Part shown: piece by piece, positions 6,864-13,736 of the stretch
Layout of the letters: the number at the start of each line of letters is the position of its first letter
Position numbering within the stretch: position 1 is the stretch's first letter
Assembly (NCBI GenBank): GCA_905213725.1
Contig: CAJMJM010000027.1
Span: 1 to 16,829, forward strand
DNA: 16,829 nucleotides
Direction: 5' to 3'
DNA from: Collinsella aerofaciens
GTDB lineage: Bacteria > Actinomycetota > Coriobacteriia > Coriobacteriales > Coriobacteriaceae
The notes under the pieces: generated by a model
Seen by the model: the letters and a program-made list of their open reading frames with translations, nothing else
What the model was told of the DNA's origin: nothing
The model's database searches: none
Translations under genes and position numbers: made by a program

Positions 6864-6944
6864 AAAGTTGCGGTGGAATAGTTCCTGAAAGGCTCGAATA
6901 AGCCTAAATCTAGGAACTATTTCACCGCAACTTAAGAGGGGATG
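6864..6944 (+). repeat. 81-nt palindromic element, copy 2 (intact hairpin)
   Basis: Arms at 6865-6886 and 6912-6933 form a 22-bp inverted repeat with a single mismatch (GGAAT against GAAAT). The 25-nt loop itself contains a 5-bp hairpin (AGGCT 6890-6894, AGCCT 6901-6905). An AAGAGGGGATG tail follows. Copy 1 at 5543-5623 is the same length in the opposite orientation. The hairpin lies 35 nt past the stop of the PIN gene and could also terminate that minus-strand transcript, although no long U-tract follows on that strand. Confidence 0.8.
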
Positions 6945-6978
6945 GGGCTGAGTGGCGGGCGATGCCGTTGCCTGTCGG

Positions 6979-7455
6979 TTAGTGGCGGGATTGGTGGCGG
7001 AGCTTGTCGATGGTGGCGGCGGTGCTCTGGCTGCGGGCTTCGGCGGCGCGGTCGCGGGCGTCGGCTGCGGGTTGGCGCTTGCGACGGTAATCGATCATGC
7101 CTTGGATGATGGGCTTGCCAAAGCTCACGACATCATCGTTGTAGATGGCGGTTCGGGCTGCGAGGAGGCAGTCGGTAAAGTCCATATGGGTCTTGCCAAA
7201 GAGTTTGACGGCAAGGGCGACAACGGTGGGCTCGTCGACCATGACGTCATCGAGCAGCCTTTTCAAGGCCGCAGCAATCTCAACGCGGGGAACCTTATAG
7301 ACGTCGCGCAGCGTGACCACGACGCGCGTGATGATTTCGGGGTAGACGCGAGCGGTGCGTGTGGCGATGACCTTGGCGGCGCGCGGTGACAGAACTTCGT
7401 CGTCGTCAAGCAGGTAGCGTAGGATGACGGTCTCGTCGATGATGGTGCTACTCAT
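6979..7455 (-). CDS. PIN-domain protein (VapC-like putative toxin, active site degenerate)
   Basis: This 158-aa PIN-domain protein opens with TIIDETVILRYLLDDDE, which aligns to the usual LDTNVLLRYLL start and supplies Asp7. The middle (VTLRDVYKVPRVEIAAAL) and MDFTDCLLAARTA (Asp95) fit the VapC/PIN fold, whose members cleave RNA with a cluster of acidic residues. However, the conserved Glu that normally precedes the VVWVL-type helix is Arg44 here, and the last acidic position (usually F-D-x-D) reads SFGKP. The C-terminal 35 residues are a charged, Ala/Arg-rich tail. Its ATG at 7455 overlaps the antitoxin gene by 8 bases. It is probably a toxin-antitoxin partner with reduced or lost nuclease activity; that loss is inferred from residues alone. 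Confidence 0.75.
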   Translation of the reverse strand: MSSTIIDETVILRYLLDDDEVLSPRAAKVIATRTARVYPEIITRVVVTLRDVYKVPRVEIAAALKRLLDDVMVDEPTVVALAVKLFGKTHMDFTDCLLAARTAIYNDDVVSFGKPIIQGMIDYRRKRQPAADARDRAAEARSQSTAATIDKLRHQSRH

Positions 7456-7772
7456 GGATATCTACTTCCTCGGGACCCAAAATCGAATCGTCGCTTTCTG
7501 TAGCAAGGTACTCAATCCAGGCATTGCGCTCCTCGGAGCGGCGATTGGGGTCCCCATATGCTTTGAGCGATCCATAGGCGGCGGTGCCGTCCTTTGAGCG
7601 CACGGCGACCGGCTGAAAGGGAAGCTTGCGCATCAAAATGCTCTGCGCGACAAAAAGGCGAACGGCCTCGGCAAGCGATGTGCCCATGGCGGCGTAGAGA
7701 TGCTCGGCATGCTGCTTGTCTTCCTCGCGAATGCGCACCTGCAGGATGGCTCTTTTTTTGAGTCGATGACAT
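7448..7772 (-). CDS. RelB/DinJ-type antitoxin, apparently frameshifted near its N-terminus
   Basis: The intact part (7448-7738, 96 aa if read from GTG) begins VRIREEDKQHAEHLYAAMG and continues TSLAEAVRLFVAQSILMRKLPF. This is the classic RelB/DinJ ribbon-helix-helix layout. The first beta-strand normally needs a few more residues. Upstream, ATG 7772 has an AAGGGGG ribosome-binding site about 6 bases before it, but it is out of frame by one base. Removing one A from the A7 tract (T7 on the + strand, 7753-7759) joins the frames exactly. The result is a 107-aa protein starting MSSTQKRAILQVRIR. So the gene is either a mutant, phase-variable, expressed by polymerase slippage, or affected by a homopolymer read error. 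It is followed by the overlapping PIN toxin gene in a standard antitoxin-toxin order. Confidence 0.7.
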
Positions 7773-8199
7773 CACTGGCCCCCTTAATGAGCGTGCAATA
7801 TAGTCGGTCAAATGCGGCACATGCCGATACCCGAGCATCTTATAACTATTACTTTATTTCGCTCAAGTAAATAACCATTAACACGAATACAAGCGTAGTA
7901 CATCCAAAATGAGAGTGCGTAAAAATCTCAGAGGTGTACGCATGTAATACACTCACCTTTATAGCTTCTAGAGAATAATTCCAACCTGCTAAAACCCCTG
8001 CAATACACCCGTATTGTAGGGCCTATGCTCAAGTTTGCCCCCTGCAACTGCGTATATTAAACCTGTATATCGTTGGAGGAATTCTATCGAAGTGCCTGTT
8101 TCGCCGCATGCACTCGATACGCCGATGCCGGACCACGGGCGGTCCGGGGCAACGTCGGCAGGGTCTCTCCGGCATAGGATTCAGGAGGGAGTGAACAAC
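7773..8199. other. AT-rich intergenic region between the divergent antitoxin and ferredoxin/fdhF genes
   Basis: No convincing gene lies here. The stretch 7840-7980 is clearly more AT-rich than its surroundings and should contain the divergent promoters. TATATT (8053-8058) and TATATC (8066-8071) are -10-like but lack clean -35 partners. Two AATACAC copies occur at 7946-7952 and 8002-8008. The second is part of a perfect dyad CAATAC-ACCC-GTATTG (8001-8016). A further dyad GTGTA/TACAC spans 7934-7952. No sigma54-type -24/-12 element is evident, unlike the enterobacterial formate regulon. Confidence 0.6.
8121..8159 (+). promoter_or_regulatory. Structured 5' leader hairpin of the ferredoxin/fdhF operon
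   Basis: CCGGACC (8128-8134) and GGTCCGG (8141-8147) form a perfect 7-bp GC stem with an ACGGGC loop. An outer GCCGA (8121-8125)/TCGGC (8155-8159) stem lies just outside. The structure ends about 24 nt before the AGGAGGG ribosome-binding site (8183-8189), so it could act on translation or transcription. I could not match it to a known riboswitch by eye; a molybdenum-cofactor type would make sense by context only. Confidence 0.4.
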
Positions 8200-8718
8200 A
8201 TGGGCAATAAACGAGTCGTGGCTGATTCTTCACGCTGCATTGGGTGCCAAACCTGTATGGCGGCGTGCATCGAAGCACACGATATTCCCGGCAACATCGC
8301 CGCACCTCGCTTGCGCGTAACGCGCACCTACGAGATTTCCGCGCCGGTGGCATGTCACCACTGCGAGGATGCCCCGTGCGCCAAGGCCTGCCCCACGGGC
8401 GCCTTGTTCTTTGATCCAAAGAACCATCGCATCGGCGTCAACGAGGACAACTGCATCGGCTGCAAGAGCTGCGTCATGGCCTGCCCCTTTGGCGCCGTGA
8501 GCGTGGCGACCACGCAGGTCCCCGTCTTGATGGGCGACGTGCGCGTAGGTTCGCAGACTAAGAGCTTCGTGCTCAAGTGCGACCTGTGCGTGGACCGTCC
8601 CGGCGGTCCGGCGTGTGCCGAGGCTTGTCCGACCAAGGGCCTCACCCTGGTAGACGAGGAGCGCCTGGCAGAACTGACTGCCGAGCGTGCCCGCGCCGCC
8701 ATCGAAAACGAGGCGTAG
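8200..8718 (+). CDS. 4Fe-4S ferredoxin-type electron-transfer protein (HydN/HycB-like)
   Basis: This 172-aa protein has four cysteine clusters typical of the HycB/HydN/FdhB-like group. They are CIGCQTCMAAC (Cys13, 16, 19, 23), CHHCEDAPCAKAC, CIGCKSCVMAC and CDLCVDRPGGPACAEAC, enough for four [4Fe-4S] centres. It should pass electrons from formate dehydrogenase toward the hydrogenase. I choose ATG 8200 because AGGAGGG (8183-8189) lies 10 bases upstream; the frame stays open to 8035 but that extension has no ferredoxin similarity and overlaps a strong hairpin. It is the first gene of the fdhF transcription unit, 76 nt upstream of it. It could equally be called HycB; the exact orthologue cannot be assigned by eye. 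Confidence 0.9.
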   Translation: MGNKRVVADSSRCIGCQTCMAACIEAHDIPGNIAAPRLRVTRTYEISAPVACHHCEDAPCAKACPTGALFFDPKNHRIGVNEDNCIGCKSCVMACPFGAVSVATTQVPVLMGDVRVGSQTKSFVLKCDLCVDRPGGPACAEACPTKGLTLVDEERLAELTAERARAAIENEA

Positions 8719-8755
8719 GCGGGTGGCCATACAGGCCCAATGATTGTCAAATAAG

Positions 8756-8771
8756 TACCGAGCATTCGGTA
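8756..8771 (+). other. Small hairpin upstream of the fdhF ribosome-binding site
   Basis: TACCGA (8756-8761) and TCGGTA (8766-8771) form a perfect 6-bp stem with a GCAT tetraloop, followed by A-rich sequence and the GGAAGGAGGG Shine-Dalgarno region of fdhF. It may be an mRNA-processing or stability element; it is too short to assign a role. Confidence 0.35.
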
Positions 8772-8794
8772 GCAGAAAAAGGAAGGAGGGTGTC

Positions 8795-11017
8795 ATGGAG
8801 AAGCATAAAGTGATCTGCCCGTACTGCGGCGCCGGTTGCCAGTTTAACCTCCTGGTCCAAAACGGCCAGGTTGTGGGTACCGAACCGCTCAACGGCATCA
8901 CCAATCAGGGCGAGCTGTGCCTTAAGGGCATGAGCGGCTACGACTTCATCAACGACACCAAGATCTTGACTCCTCGCGTACTGCACCCGATGATCCGCCG
9001 CACCAAGGGCGCGGATCTTGAGCGCGTAAGCTGGGACGAGGCACTGGATTTCACCGCATCTAAGATGCAGGCCATAATTGACGAATATGGTCCTAACGCT
9101 GTCATGACCACCGGCTCTTCGCGAGGCGGCGGCAATGAGGCGAACTACGTCATGCAGAAGTTTACGCGTGCGTGCATCGGCACCCACAGCGTGGACAACT
9201 GCGCCCGTACTTGACACGGCCCTACTGTCCTCGGTCTGATGGACACGGTTGGTTCAGGTTGCATGTCATGCTCCATCCCCGGTATGGAGGATGCGGGCTG
9301 CATTTTCCTCTTCGGCTATAACCCTGCCGATTCGCACCCCATCGTCGCAAGGCGTATCGTGCGAGCCAAAGAAAAGGGTTGCAAGATCATCGTCGCCGAT
9401 CCGCGCCATATCGAAACCGCGCGTATCGCCGATCTCTACCTTCCGATCAAGAACGGTTGCAACGTTGCGTTCCTCAACGCCTTTGCCAACTGCTTGGTCA
9501 ACGATGGCCTCTACGACAAGGAATTCGTCGCCGAGCATACGAACGGCTTTGACGAGTGGTGGGAGACCATCAAGACCTACACTCCCGAATCCGTACAGGA
9601 CATCACGTGTGTCGAGCCCGCGCTGATCCACCAAGCTGCCGAGATGTACGCCACGGCGAAGCCCTCTGCCATCATTGGCTGGGGCATGGGCGTATGCCAG
9701 CAGAAGCAGAACCTGAAGACGGTGCACACCATCGCCTCCATCGCCTGCGTTGCCGGCCAGATCGGCAAACCCAATTCCGGCCTCGCGCCCGTGCGCGGTC
9801 AGAATAACGTCCAGGGCTCCTGCGATATGGGCATGCTGCCCAACCTGTACCCTGGCTACCAGAAGGTCACCGACCCGGCAGTGCGTGCCAAGTTTGCCAA
9901 GGCTTGGGGCGTGCCCGAGGAAAAGCTCCCGCTCGAGGAGGGCTACAAGCTCACCGACCTGGGCCACCTGGTCGACGAGGGCAAGGTGCACTGCTTCTAC
10001 AACTACGGCGAGGACCCGGTGCAGACCGAGCCCGATTCGGCCGGTATGCGCAAGACGCTCTCCGAGCTGGATCTGTTCATTTGCCAGGACATCTTTATGA
10101 CGCAGACGACCATGCTCGCCGACGTCATCCTGCCCGCTACCTCTTGGGGCGAGCACGAGGGTGTCTTTACCGCATCCGACCGTAGCTTCCAGCACTTTGA
10201 CGCGGCCGTTCCGCCCAAGGGCGAGTGCCGTCACGACTGGGAGATCTTCGCGGATCTGTCTACGCGCATGGGTTACCCCATGCACTATGACAACACCGAG
10301 CAGATCTGGAATGAGTGCATTAGCCTGTGCCCCAACTTTGTGGGCGCGACCTACGAGAAGATGGCTCCCGAGGGCGGTTACGCCCAGTGGCCGGTCAAGA
10401 GCACCGATGTGAACGACCACGGTACGCCCGACATGTTCGCTGGTGGCAAGTTCACCACCAAGGACGGCCGCGCCAACCTGATGGCGCACGACTGGGAGGC
10501 GCCCTCCGAGCTTCCCGACGATGAGTACCCGCTCATCCTGTGCACCGTCCGCGAGGTCGGCCACTACAGCTGCCGCTCGATGACCGGCAACTGCAAGACG
10601 CTGGCGCTGCTTGCCGACGAGCCCGGCTTTGTCCGCATGAATCCCGCGGACGCCGAGGCACGCGGCATCAAGAATGGCGACATCGTCTCGATTCACAGCC
10701 GCCGCGGCCAGGTATACAGCCGTGCCGACGTGAGCGATCGCATCAACAAGGGCACGGTCTACATGACCTACCAGTGGTGGATCGGCAAGTGCAACGAGCT
10801 GACCATTCACAAGGTCGACCCGGTCTCGCACACGCCCGAGGACAAGTTCTCCGCCTGCCAGGTCGACGCTATCGCCGACCAGGTCTGGGCTGAGGGCGAG
10901 GTGGAGCGTCAGTACACCGAGCTCAAGCAGGCTCTGGTGGACGCCGCCGCTCCCCAGGACATTGAGCCCGGCGCCGCCAAGTTCGACGACGAGACGCACG
11001 TGAACCAAATCGTGTAG
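8795..11017 (+). CDS. fdhF: Formate dehydrogenase H, selenocysteine-containing
   Basis: This 740-aa molybdopterin oxidoreductase oxidises formate to CO2. The N-terminal [4Fe-4S] ligands are Cys8, Cys11, Cys15 (CPYCGAGC) and Cys42 (GELCLKG), with Lys44 just after. Codon 140 is TGA at 9212-9214 in the context DNCART-U-HGPTVLGL, matching Sec140-His141 of E. coli FdhH. Readthrough joins what would otherwise be called as two ORFs (ending at 9214 and starting at 9239). The rest shows bis-MGD binding regions (GYNPADSHP, PVRGQNNVQGSCDMG, the Asn/Gly-rich C-terminal domain). The start ATG 8795 follows GGAAGGAGGG, whereas the upstream TTG 8744 has no support. It lies between two ferredoxin-like genes and before hyf genes, so it is the formate-oxidising arm of a formate hydrogenlyase. 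Confidence 0.97.
9226..9245 (+). promoter_or_regulatory. Predicted SECIS hairpin of fdhF
   Basis: TGTCC (9226-9230) pairs with GGACA (9241-9245). T9231-A9239 and C9232-G9238 extend the stem past a bulged T9240. The apical loop is GGTCT (9233-9237), about 19 nt after the TGA. The loop resembles the GGUC(U) apex of the E. coli fdhF SECIS that SelB recognises, and also the apex predicted in selD of this window. Confidence 0.8.
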
Positions 11018-11038
11018 TCCCGTTCTCGTTGGCTATTT

Positions 11039-11082
11039 GGGCCGGGCGTCCCGAACGTTCGGGAGCCCGGCCCGTTATTTTG
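11039..11082 (+). terminator. Terminator-like long hairpin between fdhF and hyfA
   Basis: A 16-bp stem with a single bulged G forms from GGGCCGGGC (11039-11047) plus TCCCGAA (11049-11055). It pairs with TTCGGGA (11058-11064) plus GCCCGGCCC (11065-11073). GTTATTTTG follows. The stem is very strong but the U-tract is short and interrupted, so partial termination or transcript processing is more likely than a full stop. The hyfA ribosome-binding site begins immediately after. Confidence 0.7.
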
Positions 11083-11095
11083 AAAGGAAGTGGGG

Positions 11096-11713
11096 ATGAA
11101 CCGCTTCATCGACATCAACCCGGAGAGGTGCATCGGCTGCGGAACATGCCAGTCCGCCTGTGCCGACGCCCACCGGATGCAGGGTCTTCAGGATACGCCG
11201 CGCCTGGCGCTCGTGAAGACCGGCGGTATTTCGGCCGCCCTTGCCTGCCACCATTGCGAGGGTGCCCCCTGCGCCGAGGTTTGCCCGGTGAATGCCATCG
11301 AGCACGATGGCGATCGCATCCACGTCAAGGAGCAGGAGTGCATCGGGTGCAGGCTGTGCGCCATCGCGTGCCCCTTCGGAGCCATCCATCCTGATGGCAC
11401 GTCTATCGCCGGTGTCGCAGGCATGTGCGACCCGACGCCTTCGTATCCTAAGTCCCTGAGCAGCCTGCTTACGTGGGCTCCCGGCCAGTACACCTGCGCT
11501 GTCAAGTGCGACCTGTGCGCCTTTGATCCGGACGGCCCACATTGTGTGGCGGCGTGCCCCACCAAGGCGCTGACCGTCATGGGCGGCGCGGCCGATCGTG
11601 AGCTCGACGAGGCCAAGCGCCTGCGCTCGATCGAAAACGGTCCCGTCGTCGACGCTACCGCTGTGGCCCAGGGCCTGTCCGAGAAAGCAGAAGGGAGCGT
11701 AAACAATGGATAG
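11096..11713 (+). CDS. hyfA: Hydrogenase-4 component A, four-cluster ferredoxin (HyfA/HycB-like)
   Basis: The 205-aa protein carries four cysteine clusters: CIGCGTCQSAC (starting at Cys12), CHHCEGAPCAEVC, CIGCRLCAIAC and CDLCAFDPDGPHCVAAC. The length is about that of E. coli HyfA. It should wire FdhH to the hydrogenase small-subunit arm. An insert of about 30 residues between clusters 3 and 4 (SIAGVAGMCDPTPSYP onward) distinguishes it from the ferredoxin upstream of fdhF. The start ATG 11096 follows GAAAGGAAG; GTG 11090 in frame is less likely. Its stop overlaps the hyfB start by 8 bases, indicating coupling. It is the first gene downstream of the terminator-like hairpin and so may head its own transcript. 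Confidence 0.92.
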   Translation: MNRFIDINPERCIGCGTCQSACADAHRMQGLQDTPRLALVKTGGISAALACHHCEGAPCAEVCPVNAIEHDGDRIHVKEQECIGCRLCAIACPFGAIHPDGTSIAGVAGMCDPTPSYPKSLSSLLTWAPGQYTCAVKCDLCAFDPDGPHCVAACPTKALTVMGGAADRELDEAKRLRSIENGPVVDATAVAQGLSEKAEGSVNNG

Positions 11714-13724
11714 CATGACGCTGTTTATCGCATCGCTTGCCGTCTCGTGCATCGGTGCGCTCGCCTCGGTTCTGCTGATTAAGGCCGATAACGCCGCCAA
11801 CACCGCCGGCTGCCTTATCGGCGCCGTCGCCGCGGTGCTTTCGATTGTTCCCGGTATACAGGCCGTGCTGGGCGATGTCACGTCGGTCGACACCATCGTG
11901 TTCTTCCCGTTTGCCCATTTCCAGCTGCTGCTCAATCAGCTGTCCGGCCTGTTCGTGGCGCTCATCTCGGTGCTCGCGTTTGCCGGTTCGATCTACGGTC
12001 TCAACTACTTTGATGAGTACCCGGGCAAAAAGGGCCGCGCTGGCTTCTTCTTTAACACCTTCGTGGCGTCCATGATGCTCGTCATCACCGCCGACAACGT
12101 GTTTTGGTTCCTGGTCGCCTTTGAGCTCATGTCGCTGACCTCGTACTTCCTGGTCGTGATCGAGGAGAACGAGAATTCCATCCACGGCGGTTGGCTCTAC
12201 TTTGTGATCGCACACGTGGGCTTTGTGCTCATCATGGCGAGCTTCCTCACCATGACCAACTTCGCCGGTGGCTCGTTTGCCTTTGCGGATTTCCGCGCTA
12301 CGCAGTTTAGCCCCGCGGTCGCATCCGTGTGCTTCGTGCTCGCCTTCTTTGGCTTTGGCGCCAAGGCCGGTATCATCCCGCTGCACGGCTGGCTGCCCAA
12401 GGCACATCCCGAGGCGCCGTCCAACGTGTCGGCCCTCATGTCCGGCGGCATGATCAAGATCGGTATCTTCGGCATCCTCAAGGTTGGTCTCGACCTGCTC
12501 TCCGCCTCGGGCGTTCAGGTTTGGTGGGGCCTTATGGTCATGGTCTTCGGTGCGATCTCGTCGGTTCTCGGCGTGGCCTTCGCCCTGCAGGAGCATGACA
12601 TCAAGCGCCTGCTGGCCTATCACTCCGTCGAGAACATCGGCATCATTCTGCTCGGCGTCGGTGCCTCCATGGCCGCCATGGCGCTCAACTCGGTCGGTAT
12701 CGCCGTCCTGGCTCTGATGGCCGCCCTCTACCACACGTTTAACCACGCGATGTTTAAGGGCGAGCTGTTCTTGGGCGCCGGTGCGCTGCTGTACTCTACG
12801 GGTACGCGCAATATGGAGAAGATGGGCGGCCTGTTCCGTCGTATGCCGGCAACGGCCATCTGCTTCCTCGTTGGCGCGCTTGCCATCTCGGCCATCCCGC
12901 CCTTTAACGGCTTTGTTTCCGAGTGGTTTACCTACCAGTCGCTGTTTAATGCCGCCATGCAGGGCGACAAGGCCGTCATGATCGTGGCCGTGTTCGCTGC
13001 CGTCGCGCTTGCCATTACCGGCGCGCTGGCTGTCACGTGCTTCGTCAAGGCCTATGGCGTCTCCTTTGCCTCCGCGCCCCGTTCCGAGGCTGCGGCCAAT
13101 GCCAAGGAGGTTCCCGCCCCCATGGTGTTCGCGCAGGGCCTGCTCGCGGCCATCTGCGTCGTGCTGGGCATTGGCGCTCCCGTGATCGCGCCCGTGCTGG
13201 TCGATGTCGCCGCGTCCGTGCTGCATCCGTACGGCGGCGTGTTTGCCGCCGAGGGCATGGAGCTCATGAACCAGTACTCCGGCGCTGCCACCTCCACGCC
13301 CGCGATCGCTATTGCGCTCGTGGTGCTCGTCGGTCTTGCCTGCGGTTATCGCAAGCTCAAGACCGTCGGCAAGGTGCAGAAGTCCCAGCCGTGGGCATGC
13401 GGCTATGCTCCCAACGAGCATATGCCCGTCGTGGCCACGACCTTTGCCTCCGAGGTGTCCTGGTTTATGCAGCCGCTCTACACGCTGCGCGACCGCTGCA
13501 CGGCCGTCTGCTGGTCCATCGCGCACTTCTTCCAGAAGCTCACCGGTGTGGCCGAGGCTGTGGAGCCCGTACCCGACAAGGTTCTCGTCGATGCCCCGCA
13601 TAAGGGTGTCGAGAAGCTCGCCGACCTCGCGACTAAGCTCGAGGGTGGCAACTACAGCATCTATATCTGCTACATCGTCGCGGCACTCGTGGTGTTCCTC
13701 GTGCTCGCCGTGCAAATGGGTTAA
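11706..13724 (+). CDS. hyfB: Hydrogenase-4 component B (antiporter-like membrane subunit)
   Basis: The 672-aa polytopic membrane protein is of the NuoL/M/N-Mrp antiporter type, with the length expected for HyfB and longer than HycC. The conserved FELMSLTSYFLVVIEEN helix holds the key Glu. GFGAKAGIIPLHGWLPKAHPE holds the channel Lys (Lys220) and His, and FNHAMFKGELFLGAG a second Lys. The C-terminal WACGYAPNEHMPVVATTF segment is typical of the HyfB/HycC branch. It is likely one of the ion-translocating modules of the formate hydrogenlyase in the cytoplasmic membrane. The ATG at 11706 overlaps the end of hyfA. The separate hyfD, hyfE and hyfF that follow identify this as a hydrogenase-4 (Hyf) rather than hydrogenase-3 (Hyc) complex. 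Confidence 0.93.
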   Translation: MDSMTLFIASLAVSCIGALASVLLIKADNAANTAGCLIGAVAAVLSIVPGIQAVLGDVTSVDTIVFFPFAHFQLLLNQLSGLFVALISVLAFAGSIYGLNYFDEYPGKKGRAGFFFNTFVASMMLVITADNVFWFLVAFELMSLTSYFLVVIEENENSIHGGWLYFVIAHVGFVLIMASFLTMTNFAGGSFAFADFRATQFSPAVASVCFVLAFFGFGAKAGIIPLHGWLPKAHPEAPSNVSALMSGGMIKIGIFGILKVGLDLLSASGVQVWWGLMVMVFGAISSVLGVAFALQEHDIKRLLAYHSVENIGIILLGVGASMAAMALNSVGIAVLALMAALYHTFNHAMFKGELFLGAGALLYSTGTRNMEKMGGLFRRMPATAICFLVGALAISAIPPFNGFVSEWFTYQSLFNAAMQGDKAVMIVAVFAAVALAITGALAVTCFVKAYGVSFASAPRSEAAANAKEVPAPMVFAQGLLAAICVVLGIGAPVIAPVLVDVAASVLHPYGGVFAAEGMELMNQYSGAATSTPAIAIALVVLVGLACGYRKLKTVGKVQKSQPWACGYAPNEHMPVVATTFASEVSWFMQPLYTLRDRCTAVCWSIAHFFQKLTGVAEAVEPVPDKVLVDAPHKGVEKLADLATKLEGGNYSIYICYIVAALVVFLVLAVQMG

Positions 13725-13736
13725 GGAGGGGAGAGC

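Noticed and set aside
7750..7765. Programmed -1 ribosomal frameshift at A-AAA-AAG in the antitoxin gene
   Set aside because: The heptamer looks like the dnaX slippery site in the right phase, but a -1 shift does not lead to the antitoxin frame. A +1 shift or loss of one A is needed.
5399..7800. tRNA-Gly as attachment site of an integrated island
   Set aside because: The accessory patch begins right after the tRNA pair, but I found no repeat of the tRNA 3' end further right, and no integrase gene.
8035..8199. N-terminal extension of the ferredoxin gene from the codon at 8035
   Set aside because: The extra 55 residues show no ferredoxin similarity, overlap a strong RNA hairpin, and a good ribosome-binding site precedes ATG 8200.
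9200..9240. fdhF as a pseudogene broken by a stop codon
   Set aside because: The TGA sits precisely at the conserved Sec position with His next to it and a SECIS-like hairpin behind it, and the rest of the protein is intact.
9266..11008. A 580-codon minus-strand frame opposite fdhF
   Set aside because: It mirrors the fdhF codon pattern, has no recognisable motif and no ribosome-binding site. The same applies to the long minus-strand frames opposite brnQ (3890-5212) and selD (751-1623).
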